Shown one piece after another: positions 16,562-24,999 of a stretch of DNA of 64,000 nt (its first letter is position 1; each line of letters starts with the position of its first letter). The notes beneath the pieces are model-generated. The model saw only the letters and a list, made by a program, of their open reading frames with translations, did no database searches and was not told the DNA's origin. Origin of the DNA: GW2011-AR15 sp964512765 (GTDB lineage: Archaea > Nanobdellota > Nanobdellia > Woesearchaeales > GW2011-AR15); contig CAZEKF010000004.1 in NCBI GenBank assembly GCA_964512765.1, positions 27,513 to 91,512 on the forward strand, in the 5' to 3' direction. Made by a program: the position numbers and the translations under genes.

Positions 16562-17485
16562 ATGTATGCTATAGAAGTTAAAAATGTAAACAAAATGTTT
16601 AAGCATAAAGATAGAGATATTTATGCTCTTCAGGATGTTTCGTTCAATGTAAACAAAGGAGAAATATTTGGTTTTTTAGGACCAAATGGAGCAGGTAAAA
16701 CTACTTTGATAAACATTTTAACTACAATTCTAAACCAAGATTCAGGTAGTGTAAAAATTGAAGGATTGGATGTTTCAAAAAATACGTATAAAGTTTTAGA
16801 AATAATAAATACATCAAGTGGCAGTGCAATCTGTCATCATTTACTAAAAGTCAAAGAAATCTTAAAGTTTTATTCAAGGTTATATAGCACATCCGAGAAA
16901 AAGCGAATAAAAAGAGTCAAAGAAATAATTAAATCATTGGAAATTGAAGATTTGCTTGAAACAAAGTTTGGTGTGTTGTCAAGCGGCCAGAAAATGCGGA
17001 CAATACTTGCAAAAGCATTATTGAACTATCCTAAAGTATTGTTGTTAGATGAACCAACAATTGGTATGGATCCTGACATTGCAATAAAAACCCGAAAGTT
17101 AATTAGAAAAATCAATGAAAAAGAAAAATGCACTATTTTGTTAACAAGCCATTACATGCACGAGGTTGAAGAATTATGTGAAAGAATAGCGTTTATAAAC
17201 CATGGCAAGATAATTGATATTGGAGATATTAAAAAACTAAAAGATAAGAGATTCTTTGGTTTTAAAGTTATAATTAAAGTTAAGGAAATTATCAATAAAC
17301 AGTTTTTACTTAAAAATAAATTTGAAGTTAAAGGAAATACCCTACTTAAAAGGGTGCAGACAGACGATGAAGTTAGTAATATAATGGAGCTATTAAGTAA
17401 AAACGGTTTTGTTGTGTTATACATTGAGTCAAAATCACCAACATTAGAAGATTATTTTATAAAAATGAGTAACATGAAAAAATGA
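16562..17485 (+). CDS. ABC transporter ATP-binding protein
   Basis: ATPase subunit of an ABC-2 type exporter, paired with the permease at 17482 by an ATGA overlap. Walker A GPNGAGKTT at about residue 40, signature LSSGQKMR near 140 (Gln-Lys where GGM/GQQ is commoner), Walker B VLLLDEPTIGMD, and H-loop LLTSHYMHE. The C-terminal 80 residues are the usual regulatory extension of DrrA/NodI-like proteins. A TATA-like ATATTTAA box lies about 27 nt before the ATG, so the message is probably leaderless. Confidence 0.92.
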   Translation: MYAIEVKNVNKMFKHKDRDIYALQDVSFNVNKGEIFGFLGPNGAGKTTLINILTTILNQDSGSVKIEGLDVSKNTYKVLEIINTSSGSAICHHLLKVKEILKFYSRLYSTSEKKRIKRVKEIIKSLEIEDLLETKFGVLSSGQKMRTILAKALLNYPKVLLLDEPTIGMDPDIAIKTRKLIRKINEKEKCTILLTSHYMHEVEELCERIAFINHGKIIDIGDIKKLKDKRFFGFKVIIKVKEIINKQFLLKNKFEVKGNTLLKRVQTDDEVSNIMELLSKNGFVVLYIESKSPTLEDYFIKMSNMKK

Positions 17486-18264
17486 ACTTAAGAAGAATAC
17501 TTGCAGTTATTGAACGTGATCTAAGATTAACACTAAGATTAAAATGGCGTTTAGTTGAAACATTATATTTCCCAATTACAAACGTTATTTTATGGGGCTT
17601 TTTCACGATCTGGACCCAGAATCTAGCAATTGAAGCAGCATTTACATTACTTGCGATTAACATGTTCTGGACATTTGCATACCAGTCTCAATCAGGTAGT
17701 AACCAACAAATGATGGAAGATAGATGGACACAAAGTTATCCGCAGATATTAACAACACCATTAAGACCTACTGAATATTTGATTGGTAAGACTTTTTTTG
17801 GAGTAGTGTTTACAGGTATTAGTTTCCTAATTACATTAATATTGGCACATACTGTGTTTGATTATACAATTTTTATTGAACATTTTAATTTGTTTTTGAT
17901 ATTGTCAGTAATAACAATTATTGCTTCAGTTAGCCTTACAATACTTGTTGCTTCAATTATCAATGTACTAGGAGTGCATTATGCGTTTTTATCATGGTCA
18001 GCAATGCAGCTTGTTGTACTGTTTTCAGCTCCATTTTTTCCATTAACAATATACCCACCTGTACTTCAGGCTATTTGTAAATTTGTACCTTACACATGGG
18101 TGTTTGAGTCAATAAGAATGGTCGGTGCACAAGGGTTTATCCATACCTCTTTCTTGTTAAAAGGATTAGGCCTTAGTATTCTTTACCTGGCAATTGCTGT
18201 TCCAATATATTATTACACAATGGACAAAGCAAGAAAGTCTGGGAAGTTAGTTAAGATTTGGTAG
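17482..18264 (+). CDS. ABC-2 type permease
   Basis: Membrane partner of the preceding ATPase, 260 residues with six predicted membrane helices and the typical N-terminal amphipathic helix (LRRILAVIERDLRLTLR). The last extracellular turn has FFPLTIYPPVLQAICKFVP, a common ABC-2 feature, and the segment before it lies in the conserved TTPLRPTEYLIGKTFFG region. Likely exports a drug, lipid or surface component; substrate unknown. Ends 18 bp into the convergent MFS gene. Confidence 0.9.
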   Translation: MNLRRILAVIERDLRLTLRLKWRLVETLYFPITNVILWGFFTIWTQNLAIEAAFTLLAINMFWTFAYQSQSGSNQQMMEDRWTQSYPQILTTPLRPTEYLIGKTFFGVVFTGISFLITLILAHTVFDYTIFIEHFNLFLILSVITIIASVSLTILVASIINVLGVHYAFLSWSAMQLVVLFSAPFFPLTIYPPVLQAICKFVPYTWVFESIRMVGAQGFIHTSFLLKGLGLSILYLAIAVPIYYYTMDKARKSGKLVKIW

Positions 18265-19425
18265 TTTTTTATTCTCTCTAACCATCAACACTAAAGCAAT
18301 CGCAATAGTTACTGTCGCAGCTATTCCTAAACTACCTGGATAGAAATAATTTATCATAGAATTACCTATTACTGGCCCGATAATTTGTGACATGCTTCTC
18401 AACGAGTTCCTAACACCGTTAATAGCGCCTTGTTCTTTTTCATTAACTTGCCGAGATATGTCTCCGGATAATAACGGTATTGCAAGTCCTGCACCTGCAG
18501 AAAATAATGTCATTACAATTACAAACAACCAAACTTGGTTTAGGAAAGTTAAAAAAATCATGCCAAGAAGTATTGAGTTTACACCAATGAACCTTAGTTT
18601 ACGTTCACCAAACCAGTCAATTAATTTATTAAGTAAAAACCCACGCATAATAATACTAATAACACCTACGTAAGTTAACAAATAACCAATATTGTCTGAT
18701 TGAAACCCAAATGTTCTTTCTGCAAAAAAAGCTAAACCAGTTACATAAACAGCATGTGTTAATGAAAATGAAAAATATTGCCAAAGCTTTGATGATACTT
18801 TTTTATTATGAAAATATTTTTTGAAATCATTTAAATGAAACGCTTGTTTTAGATTGAATTTAATTTCCTTTTTTCTTTTAACTGTTTCAGGTAAAAAGAA
18901 ATAAGTTGTGATTATTGTCATTAAAGAAACTCCTGCTGCAATGAATGAGGGTATGCTGTAATTAATCTTTGCTAAATAACCTCCAATACCTGGCCCAATA
19001 AGAAATCCAATTCCGAACGCAACACCAATCATCCCAAATGCTTTGCTTCTATTTTTTTTTGAAGAAATATCACTAATATATGCTTGTGCAATTGTCATGT
19101 TACTTCCTAACATACCATCAACTATTCTTGATAATAATACTAACCAGATAGTGTTTGCAAATCCTAAAATAATAAAACTAATAAAAGTTGATAACTGTGA
19201 AAATATTAACATTGGTTTTCTACCGTAATAATCGCTTAACTTGCCCATGATTGGCGCAGATACAAACTGAAACAATGAAAATGTCATTAAAATAAGACCG
19301 TATGTTAAAGGTGTTGCACCAAGTGATTCAACATAGAAAGGTAAAAATGGAAGTATCAAAGAAAACCCAAGAACTTCTGTTAAAATAATGAAAAAGATTA
19401 TTGTGTATTCTTTTGAAAACTTCAT
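18247..19425 (-). CDS. Major facilitator superfamily transporter, TetA/DHA1-like
   Basis: A 392-residue protein with twelve predicted membrane helices. MFS motif A appears after helix 2 as GKLSDYYGRKPML, and helix 5 carries the antiporter-like motif C region (GVAFGIGFLIGPGIGG). The second half repeats a weaker motif A (LIDWFGERKLR). The layout matches proton-coupled drug antiporters of the DHA1 family such as TetA; actual substrate is not known. A likely export function matches the ABC exporter next door. Confidence 0.88.
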   Translation of the reverse strand: MKFSKEYTIIFFIILTEVLGFSLILPFLPFYVESLGATPLTYGLILMTFSLFQFVSAPIMGKLSDYYGRKPMLIFSQLSTFISFIILGFANTIWLVLLSRIVDGMLGSNMTIAQAYISDISSKKNRSKAFGMIGVAFGIGFLIGPGIGGYLAKINYSIPSFIAAGVSLMTIITTYFFLPETVKRKKEIKFNLKQAFHLNDFKKYFHNKKVSSKLWQYFSFSLTHAVYVTGLAFFAERTFGFQSDNIGYLLTYVGVISIIMRGFLLNKLIDWFGERKLRFIGVNSILLGMIFLTFLNQVWLFVIVMTLFSAGAGLAIPLLSGDISRQVNEKEQGAINGVRNSLRSMSQIIGPVIGNSMINYFYPGSLGIAATVTIAIALVLMVRENKKLPNLN

Positions 19426-19448
19426 TATTCCTTGAATTAAGAAGTGGT

Positions 19449-20111
19449 TTATATGTTTTTAGATGCATTTAATTTGAAATAAACTTTTGTTCCTCCAATA
19501 ACTAAAGTAACAAATAGAAATAACAACCAGTTGAATTTTACACCTTCTTTAAGAAGGTTATCGAAGAAGTTACCGAATAGTCCAGCGTAGAAACTATTTA
19601 CAAAAGTCAATAAGATTCCTCCACCTATAATCATAACCATTGCTTGAGGAAAAGGGTATTTAGCATAGAAAAACCTCATAGGAAGCATTACGAGTAATCT
19701 AAGTATTGAATACCATATTGTTGTAACTATAATATTTCTTCCCACTATTAAATATACATAAGGAATTATAAAACAAACAATGAATTGGGCAACTGCATCT
19801 TTCATTATAGTTATCCAGTCTGGGAAACTGCCAACAATTCTCGATCCAATATTGATTATTATTGAGAATAGTGCTCCACTCAGTCCGCTAATATTAATAG
19901 CTACGATTATACTGAAAATGTCTACCACGTCAAACAGCATTAACCATTCTCCTGGGGGAGGAGTTCCTACTCCAGGTAGTCTTGACCAAAAAGCTACTAA
20001 TGCGAACAAAAAAACCGTACTGGTTACGGATTTAAATGGGAGAAATAAAATTATTCCAATGTATAAAACAATTGTTACAAAATTAACTAGCCGCCATTGT
20101 ACTGAAAACAT
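19449..20111 (-). CDS. Membrane protein, possibly ECF-transporter S-component-like
   Basis: A 220-residue protein with about seven hydrophobic segments and a conserved-looking loop SRLPGVGTPPPGEW between the second and third. Size and topology are compatible with S-components of energy-coupling-factor vitamin transporters or with other small integral proteins; I cannot decide. A TATA-like ATTAATAAATTT (about 20131-20142) lies 27 nt before the ATG. It is divergent from the TrmB-type regulator and shares the palindrome at 20147-20166, so it is a plausible target of that regulator. Confidence 0.6.
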   Translation of the reverse strand: MFSVQWRLVNFVTIVLYIGIILFLPFKSVTSTVFLFALVAFWSRLPGVGTPPPGEWLMLFDVVDIFSIIVAINISGLSGALFSIIINIGSRIVGSFPDWITIMKDAVAQFIVCFIIPYVYLIVGRNIIVTTIWYSILRLLVMLPMRFFYAKYPFPQAMVMIIGGGILLTFVNSFYAGLFGNFFDNLLKEGVKFNWLLFLFVTLVIGGTKVYFKLNASKNI

Positions 20112-20146
20112 TTGAAAAAGTAGTGGGAAGTTATTAATAAATTTCA

Positions 20147-20166
20147 GTCGTAATATTTGTTACGAC
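20147..20166. promoter_or_regulatory. Palindromic operator between divergent promoters
   Basis: GTCGTAA (20147-20153), 6-nt spacer, TTACGAC (20160-20166): a perfect 7-bp inverted repeat. It lies midway between the TATA boxes of the membrane protein (about 20138, minus strand) and the TrmB-like gene (TTTTAAAT at 20169-20176, plus strand). TrmB-family regulators bind palindromes of this type near the TATA box, so autoregulation and control of the divergent gene is a reasonable inference. Confidence 0.65.
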
Positions 20167-20199
20167 AATTTTAAATATTAGTTTTGTTTTAATTAATTT

Positions 20200-20967
20200 A
20201 TGGATATTACTTTGTTTGAAGATCTTGGATTGACAGAAAATGAGTCTACAATATATTTAACATTATTAAAAGAAGGAGAGTTAACAGCTAACGAAGCAAG
20301 TGAAAAAACTGGATTGCATCGTAGTTATGTATACGATACTCTTTCTAAAATGGCGAACAAAGGTTTTGTTAGTTACTTGATAAAATTAGGAAAAAAGCAT
20401 TTCAAAGGAGTGCATCCAAACAAATTTCTGAAAATGCTTAAGGAAAAAGAAGAAAAAATTCAAGAATTAATTCCTGAACTATTAAAAGTGTATAAAGAGG
20501 AAAAAGCGGACTATAATATTGAGATTCTAGAAGGTAAAGAAGGCCTAAAAACTTTTTATGACACTTTGTTTGATTATCTTTTTTCTGAAGATCCTAAAGA
20601 GGTGTTACAATTAGGAAGAAAAGAGCCCATAGAAGAGCATGTTGTTAAATATTACAGAGTTAAAATGACAAAAGAAGCTGAAAAATTAGGTATTATGAAA
20701 AAGTTAAAACAAGGAAAAATGAAAGCAAGATCATTACTTGACTACTCTGTAAAAAAAGAAAAACGTCTTATTAAAGAACTAATGCCTTATAGATATTTAC
20801 CAAAAGAATTTGATACAAAAGGAAAGGATTTGTTGATTGTTGGAGATAAAACAACCATTGAATCAACAGAGGGAAAACCTTTTGTTATAGTAATATCCAA
20901 TAAAGGAATAACAGATTTTTTTAGAGAAATGTTTAATGCTTTGTGGAATATCTCTGAAGAAGAGTAA
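20200..20967 (+). CDS. TrmB-family transcriptional regulator
   Basis: Sugar- or metabolite-sensing archaeal regulator. Residues 5-75 form the winged helix: LFEDLGLTENESTIYLTLL, then a recognition region EASEKTGLHRSYVYDTLSKM. A coiled segment (KEKEEKIQELIPELLKVYKEE) follows, then the C-terminal phospholipase-D-like regulatory region without catalytic HKD residues (about 110-250). Length 255 aa fits family members that lack the extra sugar-binding domain. The ATG is 27 nt from the TATA box (leaderless). It probably controls itself and the divergent membrane gene through the adjacent palindrome. Confidence 0.88.
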   Translation: MDITLFEDLGLTENESTIYLTLLKEGELTANEASEKTGLHRSYVYDTLSKMANKGFVSYLIKLGKKHFKGVHPNKFLKMLKEKEEKIQELIPELLKVYKEEKADYNIEILEGKEGLKTFYDTLFDYLFSEDPKEVLQLGRKEPIEEHVVKYYRVKMTKEAEKLGIMKKLKQGKMKARSLLDYSVKKEKRLIKELMPYRYLPKEFDTKGKDLLIVGDKTTIESTEGKPFVIVISNKGITDFFREMFNALWNISEEE

Positions 20968-20981
20968 TTATTACCACATTT

Positions 20982-22760
20982 TTAAGTATCATCAATGATT
21001 TCAACACACGCTCCATTTTGACAAACTGTACCAGGTATCATATCTGAACAGTTTCTATACCTTTCAACAACCTGTCCATACGCATTACATGCATACTCAG
21101 TAATAAATTCATCAGAATTACAATAATCTGTTCCTTCCATGGGTTCACCTTGAGCGGTATATCCTGTAGCACTACCTGTTTTATTATAAATCCAACCAGA
21201 TTCAGTAGTACCATATATTATCCCAACGTCTGTGTCTTCACACAACCTTATACATGCACCATCTACACACCCATCTGGACAATCTATTGCTTCATTTACT
21301 CTTAGATCATTTTCACAATATTGTTCAATTACCTGTGTGCCAGAAAAACAAAATTCACTAAATTCATTGTCACAACCAGCGCAAGTATCAGAGTTTCCAT
21401 TTGCAGATCCTTTTATGAAAGGTTCTTTACCTTCATCAGAATCAACACATTGTGGAACATCATCACCGCATAGTACCCAGGGGTTGACATATTTCACACC
21501 ACATTTGCCATCATTGTTACATTTTTCTTTACAAAACTCATGTGCAAGGCTAGCCCAGTGTGATACTGTTTGGCAGTCATATTCTGAACCACCTTCAGAT
21601 CTTTCTCCATTATAACACACCCACATAGCCCTACGTCTAGTTTCTTTTGAATATATACATGCGCCGTTTAAACAACCTCTTTTAAGCCCGTCGGGTGACG
21701 CAAACATTGGACAAGTAAATTCTATATTTTTAATTTCACTGTTTTCACAATAATATTCAGTAACTCTTTGTTCAATTCTGTTTGGATGATCCCAGTCACT
21801 CTCAACCCAGTCATTGCAATAATCGTCATTACTATTATCATTCAGAGAGGTTTTACCTTTGACATAAAACTCTTTACCTTCATCCGAATCAACACATCCT
21901 ATATCACAATCTAAACATATATCTACACAATTATTATTCAAACATTCCTGATTTTCTTCACATTCTAAATCAGTCACACATTCAAATTCATCATCTGTGT
22001 CGTCTTCATCAATATCATCATCGTCAATAACAATACAAACATTGTTTGCACAGGTTTCATTAATATCACAATCTGCATCAGAAACACAATCTGGCGGTTC
22101 AACAGGTTCAGTCTCGTTACATTGGCCCAGATAATCACCGTGTGCTAAATGAGAATCTATTGCAGATAACGAAATTTCTATGGTATGCGCTGACCCAGTA
22201 TTTCCTGGAGGGATGTGACAAATCACAACTTTTTCGTTTTTTTCTTCCTGCTCTTCTTCATCAGGCTTTTCTTTGTTTTTTTTATTCTCTGAATCTTTAT
22301 ATCCAGATTGTTTTATTGTATTAATCTCGTTAAGAAAATTACTGGTCTCATCCTTATTAGGATTGTCGTTGTTTATTGTTTGCTTATTAAACCTTTTTTC
22401 AACTTCATTATAATGTGCGTCCAGATGTGATTGAATAAATTCTTTGTTTTTTGCTTTTGCTTTGTTAGACAGTTTTTCAACATAAGTGATTGTTTTTAAA
22501 TATTCATCCTGTGCTTTTAGAGTTGCTTCGTTATTCTCATTTTCAGCCATTTGTTTAGCTTCTTCAAGCCTTTCATTGGCTACCTCAATTGCTTTTTGAG
22601 CCTTTTTTTCCTTATTAAATGTTAATGTTACTGATATTTTATCAATAAATACATCAAATCCATAAAAAAATGAATCAGGAGTAACTCCTGCATCTGTAGC
22701 AGAAACTATTGGCATAAATAGTATTAATAAAATTAATAAAACAGTTTTTTTCATTATCAT
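20982..22760 (-). CDS. Secreted Cys-rich protein with DUF5667-like N-terminal domain
   Basis: Signal peptide KKTVLLILLILFMPIVSA, then DAGVTPDSFFYGFDVFIDKI and a helical Lys/Glu/Ala-rich region (to about residue 130) as in DUF5667 proteins of archaea and bacteria. A Lys/Glu-rich linker leads to VVICHIPPGN...HLAHGDYLGQC (about 180-215), a short disulfide motif common in secreted proteins. The remaining 380 residues are a string of Cys-rich modules with repeated CxDSDEGKE(F/P)-(Y/F)-(V/I)KG units. Extracellular location is inferred. No Shine-Dalgarno precedes the ATG at 22760 or 22754; the TATA-like ATATTATATC is close by. Confidence 0.8.
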   Translation of the reverse strand: MIMKKTVLLILLILFMPIVSATDAGVTPDSFFYGFDVFIDKISVTLTFNKEKKAQKAIEVANERLEEAKQMAENENNEATLKAQDEYLKTITYVEKLSNKAKAKNKEFIQSHLDAHYNEVEKRFNKQTINNDNPNKDETSNFLNEINTIKQSGYKDSENKKNKEKPDEEEQEEKNEKVVICHIPPGNTGSAHTIEISLSAIDSHLAHGDYLGQCNETEPVEPPDCVSDADCDINETCANNVCIVIDDDDIDEDDTDDEFECVTDLECEENQECLNNNCVDICLDCDIGCVDSDEGKEFYVKGKTSLNDNSNDDYCNDWVESDWDHPNRIEQRVTEYYCENSEIKNIEFTCPMFASPDGLKRGCLNGACIYSKETRRRAMWVCYNGERSEGGSEYDCQTVSHWASLAHEFCKEKCNNDGKCGVKYVNPWVLCGDDVPQCVDSDEGKEPFIKGSANGNSDTCAGCDNEFSEFCFSGTQVIEQYCENDLRVNEAIDCPDGCVDGACIRLCEDTDVGIIYGTTESGWIYNKTGSATGYTAQGEPMEGTDYCNSDEFITEYACNAYGQVVERYRNCSDMIPGTVCQNGACVEIIDDT

Positions 22761-22929
22761 TATAAGATATAATATTTTAGATATTACTATAAATATTTTG
22801 CCAAAAAAAATAATTTGAGATAATATTTAATCACCCATAACCTTTATATATTTTTAAACTAACCACTACAGAATACAACAATCATTCTTACTCTTGGTTC
22901 TTGTATTATTAGCGAGGTGTTTATTAACA

Positions 22930-23355
22930 ATGGAAGTAAAAGAAGGTAGTAAAGTAAAATTTCATTACAAAGGAACTTTGAAATCTGGAGATGTTTTTGA
23001 CAATTCTGAAGGCAGAGAACCGTTAGAGTTTGAAGTTGGTAAAGGCATGATCATTCCAGGATTGGAAAAAGAAATGATGGGACTAAAGAAGGGCGATAAA
23101 AAGTCAATAACAGTAGCAGCAAAAGAAGCGTACGGTGAACCTAATAAAGAATTAATAAAAGAAGTTCCAAAAGGTCCTGTTCCTGAAGGTATGAAATTAG
23201 AGAAAGGTGCAATGTTATACTTGAAAACACCTGAAGGCCAACCGTTTCCTGCAAAAGTTGTTGAAGTTAAAGAAGAAACAGTTGTTTTAGATCTTAACCA
23301 TCCTTTAGCAGGTCAAGACCTTACGTTTAATGTTGAGATTGTCGAAGTCAGTTAA
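22930..23355 (+). CDS. FKBP-type peptidyl-prolyl isomerase, SlyD-like
   Basis: Catalyses proline isomerisation and may act as chaperone. The start is ATG 22930 because GAGGTG (22913-22918) precedes it; the frame extends upstream but that part is leader. FKBP core: VKFHYKGTLKSGDVFDNS, then GMIIPGLEKEMMGLKKGDKK, and the closing LAGQDLTFNVEIVEV. The long insert between (AYGEPNKELIKEVPKGPVPEG and on to VVLDLNHP) is the insert-in-flap domain of the SlyD/archaeal class. The promoter AACCTTTATATA (22839-22850) is the same string as before the ribosomal operon, suggesting strong expression. Confidence 0.93.
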   Translation: MEVKEGSKVKFHYKGTLKSGDVFDNSEGREPLEFEVGKGMIIPGLEKEMMGLKKGDKKSITVAAKEAYGEPNKELIKEVPKGPVPEGMKLEKGAMLYLKTPEGQPFPAKVVEVKEETVVLDLNHPLAGQDLTFNVEIVEVS

Positions 23356-23493
23356 TTTTATATATTATTTATGATTTACTTTTTTGTATGATTACTAAAT
23401 GTAGTAACGATAATAATTTCTGTACAGATGATTGCGGTAGCAGTTAAACTGTCATTGAGTTTCTTTTTATATATAATTAATAGGTGAATTATA

Positions 23494-24954
23494 ATGAAAA
23501 TCCCAAGAGCAATGTCAACACAACATCCGGATAATGTAAAACAACCGTTTTTTGTAGAAAATTCTGTAATCGGCGGTGATGATGAGATTAAAGAAGCGTT
23601 TTACGCGTTCTCACATCTTAAAATAAAAGAACAGTTATGGGACTGTGAAGGTAAAGAAGTTGATAACTTTGTTGTTGAAAAATTATTAAGTAGGTATGAG
23701 CATTATTTCAGAGAAAATAAAATTGGTAAAGATATTTTTATTACTTTGAGAAGTCCAAACCCAAGGATTGAGAAAGGTAAAGGAAAGTTATTACTTGAAA
23801 CATTAGAAAGCATACCAAGGAATTATGACATTGCTAAACAGTTTTACGGTGAAGACATTGCACCTATATTTGAAATAACAATACCCATGGTGTCAAATGC
23901 TAACGAGATTCTTAGAGTTAAAGATTATTATACTAAATACATTATTGAAAAACAAAACAAAATTGCAAATGATATCAAAGTTAAAGATTGGGTTGGCGAG
24001 TTTAAACCTGAACAGATTAAAGTTATTCCTTTGATAGAAGACAAGGATAGTATGTTAAATGCTGATAAAATTGTAGAAGAATATCTGTCTAAAGCAAATG
24101 AAAAAGAGTATCAAAGAGTGTGGCTGGCCAGGAGTGATCCTGCTTTGAACTATGGTAATTTAGCAGCTGTTTTAGTTAATAGAATAGCGTTCCAAAGATT
24201 GCATAAATTACAGCAAAAGTTATCAATTGAATTATTACCTATAATAGGCTGTGGTTCTGTGCCGTTCAGGGGTAACTTTCGTCCTGATAACATGCAGAAT
24301 ATACTAAAAGCATACCCAAGTGTTCAGACGTTTACATTACAATCTGCGTTTAAATACGATTTTCCTGAAGAAGATGTTAGAAAAGCAGTTGAGTTATTGG
24401 ATAACACACCAAGAAAAGATCCAAGAAAAATTAATGAAACAAAAGCACTTGAAATTATAGAAAAAACATCTAAAGAATATCAGAAACAAATTATACAAAT
24501 AGCTCCATTGATAAACCAGATAGCTAATTATGTTCCTCAAAGACGAAAAAGAAAAATGCATATTGGTTTGTTTGGCTATTCAAGAGATGGTTCCGGTGTT
24601 AAACTGCCACGTGCAATTAAATTTTGTGCGTCATTATATTCACTAGGTATACCACCAGAATTGTTTGGACTAAACGCACTAGATGAAAAAGAGTGGGAAT
24701 TTATTTTTGAAAATACAGGTGTTGAAAAAGATATTAAAGATGCATTGTTATTTTTGAACAAAGATAATCTATCAATACTACCTAAAGACATTCAGAAAGA
24801 ATTAATGTCTGTCATTAACAATTTTAATGTTGAACCAGATCTTAAACACAAAAAGATTACATCAATCATATTCAATGACTATAAAAAAAATAATCTAATT
24901 GCGTTGTCAGAAAATATTGAACGAGCAGCTAGTATTAGGAATTTTTTAGGATAA
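23494..24954 (+). CDS. ppcA: Phosphoenolpyruvate carboxylase, archaeal type
   Basis: Makes oxaloacetate from PEP and bicarbonate. Length 486 aa matches the short archaeal family (half the size of bacterial PEPC). Conserved opening PRAMSTQHPDNVKQPFF, the EQLWDCEGKEVD motif, LRSPNPRIEKGKGKLLLETL, PLIEDKDSMLNAD, WLARSDPALNYG and the glycine-rich IIGCGSVPFRGNFRPDN that holds catalytic Arg/His region, with GYSRDGSGVKLPRAI near residue 365. AGGTGA stands 8 nt before the ATG, and a TATATATAA box lies about 25 nt further up. No other central carbon gene is nearby. Confidence 0.95.
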   Translation: MKIPRAMSTQHPDNVKQPFFVENSVIGGDDEIKEAFYAFSHLKIKEQLWDCEGKEVDNFVVEKLLSRYEHYFRENKIGKDIFITLRSPNPRIEKGKGKLLLETLESIPRNYDIAKQFYGEDIAPIFEITIPMVSNANEILRVKDYYTKYIIEKQNKIANDIKVKDWVGEFKPEQIKVIPLIEDKDSMLNADKIVEEYLSKANEKEYQRVWLARSDPALNYGNLAAVLVNRIAFQRLHKLQQKLSIELLPIIGCGSVPFRGNFRPDNMQNILKAYPSVQTFTLQSAFKYDFPEEDVRKAVELLDNTPRKDPRKINETKALEIIEKTSKEYQKQIIQIAPLINQIANYVPQRRKRKMHIGLFGYSRDGSGVKLPRAIKFCASLYSLGIPPELFGLNALDEKEWEFIFENTGVEKDIKDALLFLNKDNLSILPKDIQKELMSVINNFNVEPDLKHKKITSIIFNDYKKNNLIALSENIERAASIRNFLG

Positions 24955-24999
24955 TATAGATAAAATATTTAAAATAAAGATGAGTAAGAGGTTAATACA

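Noticed and set aside
22894..22929. Upstream extension of the FKBP gene
   Set aside because: The GAGGTG site and homology point to ATG 22930; the extension covers the leader.
23387..23446. 19-codon frame with three Cys before ppcA
   Set aside because: No ribosome binding site and too short to support; probably intergenic.
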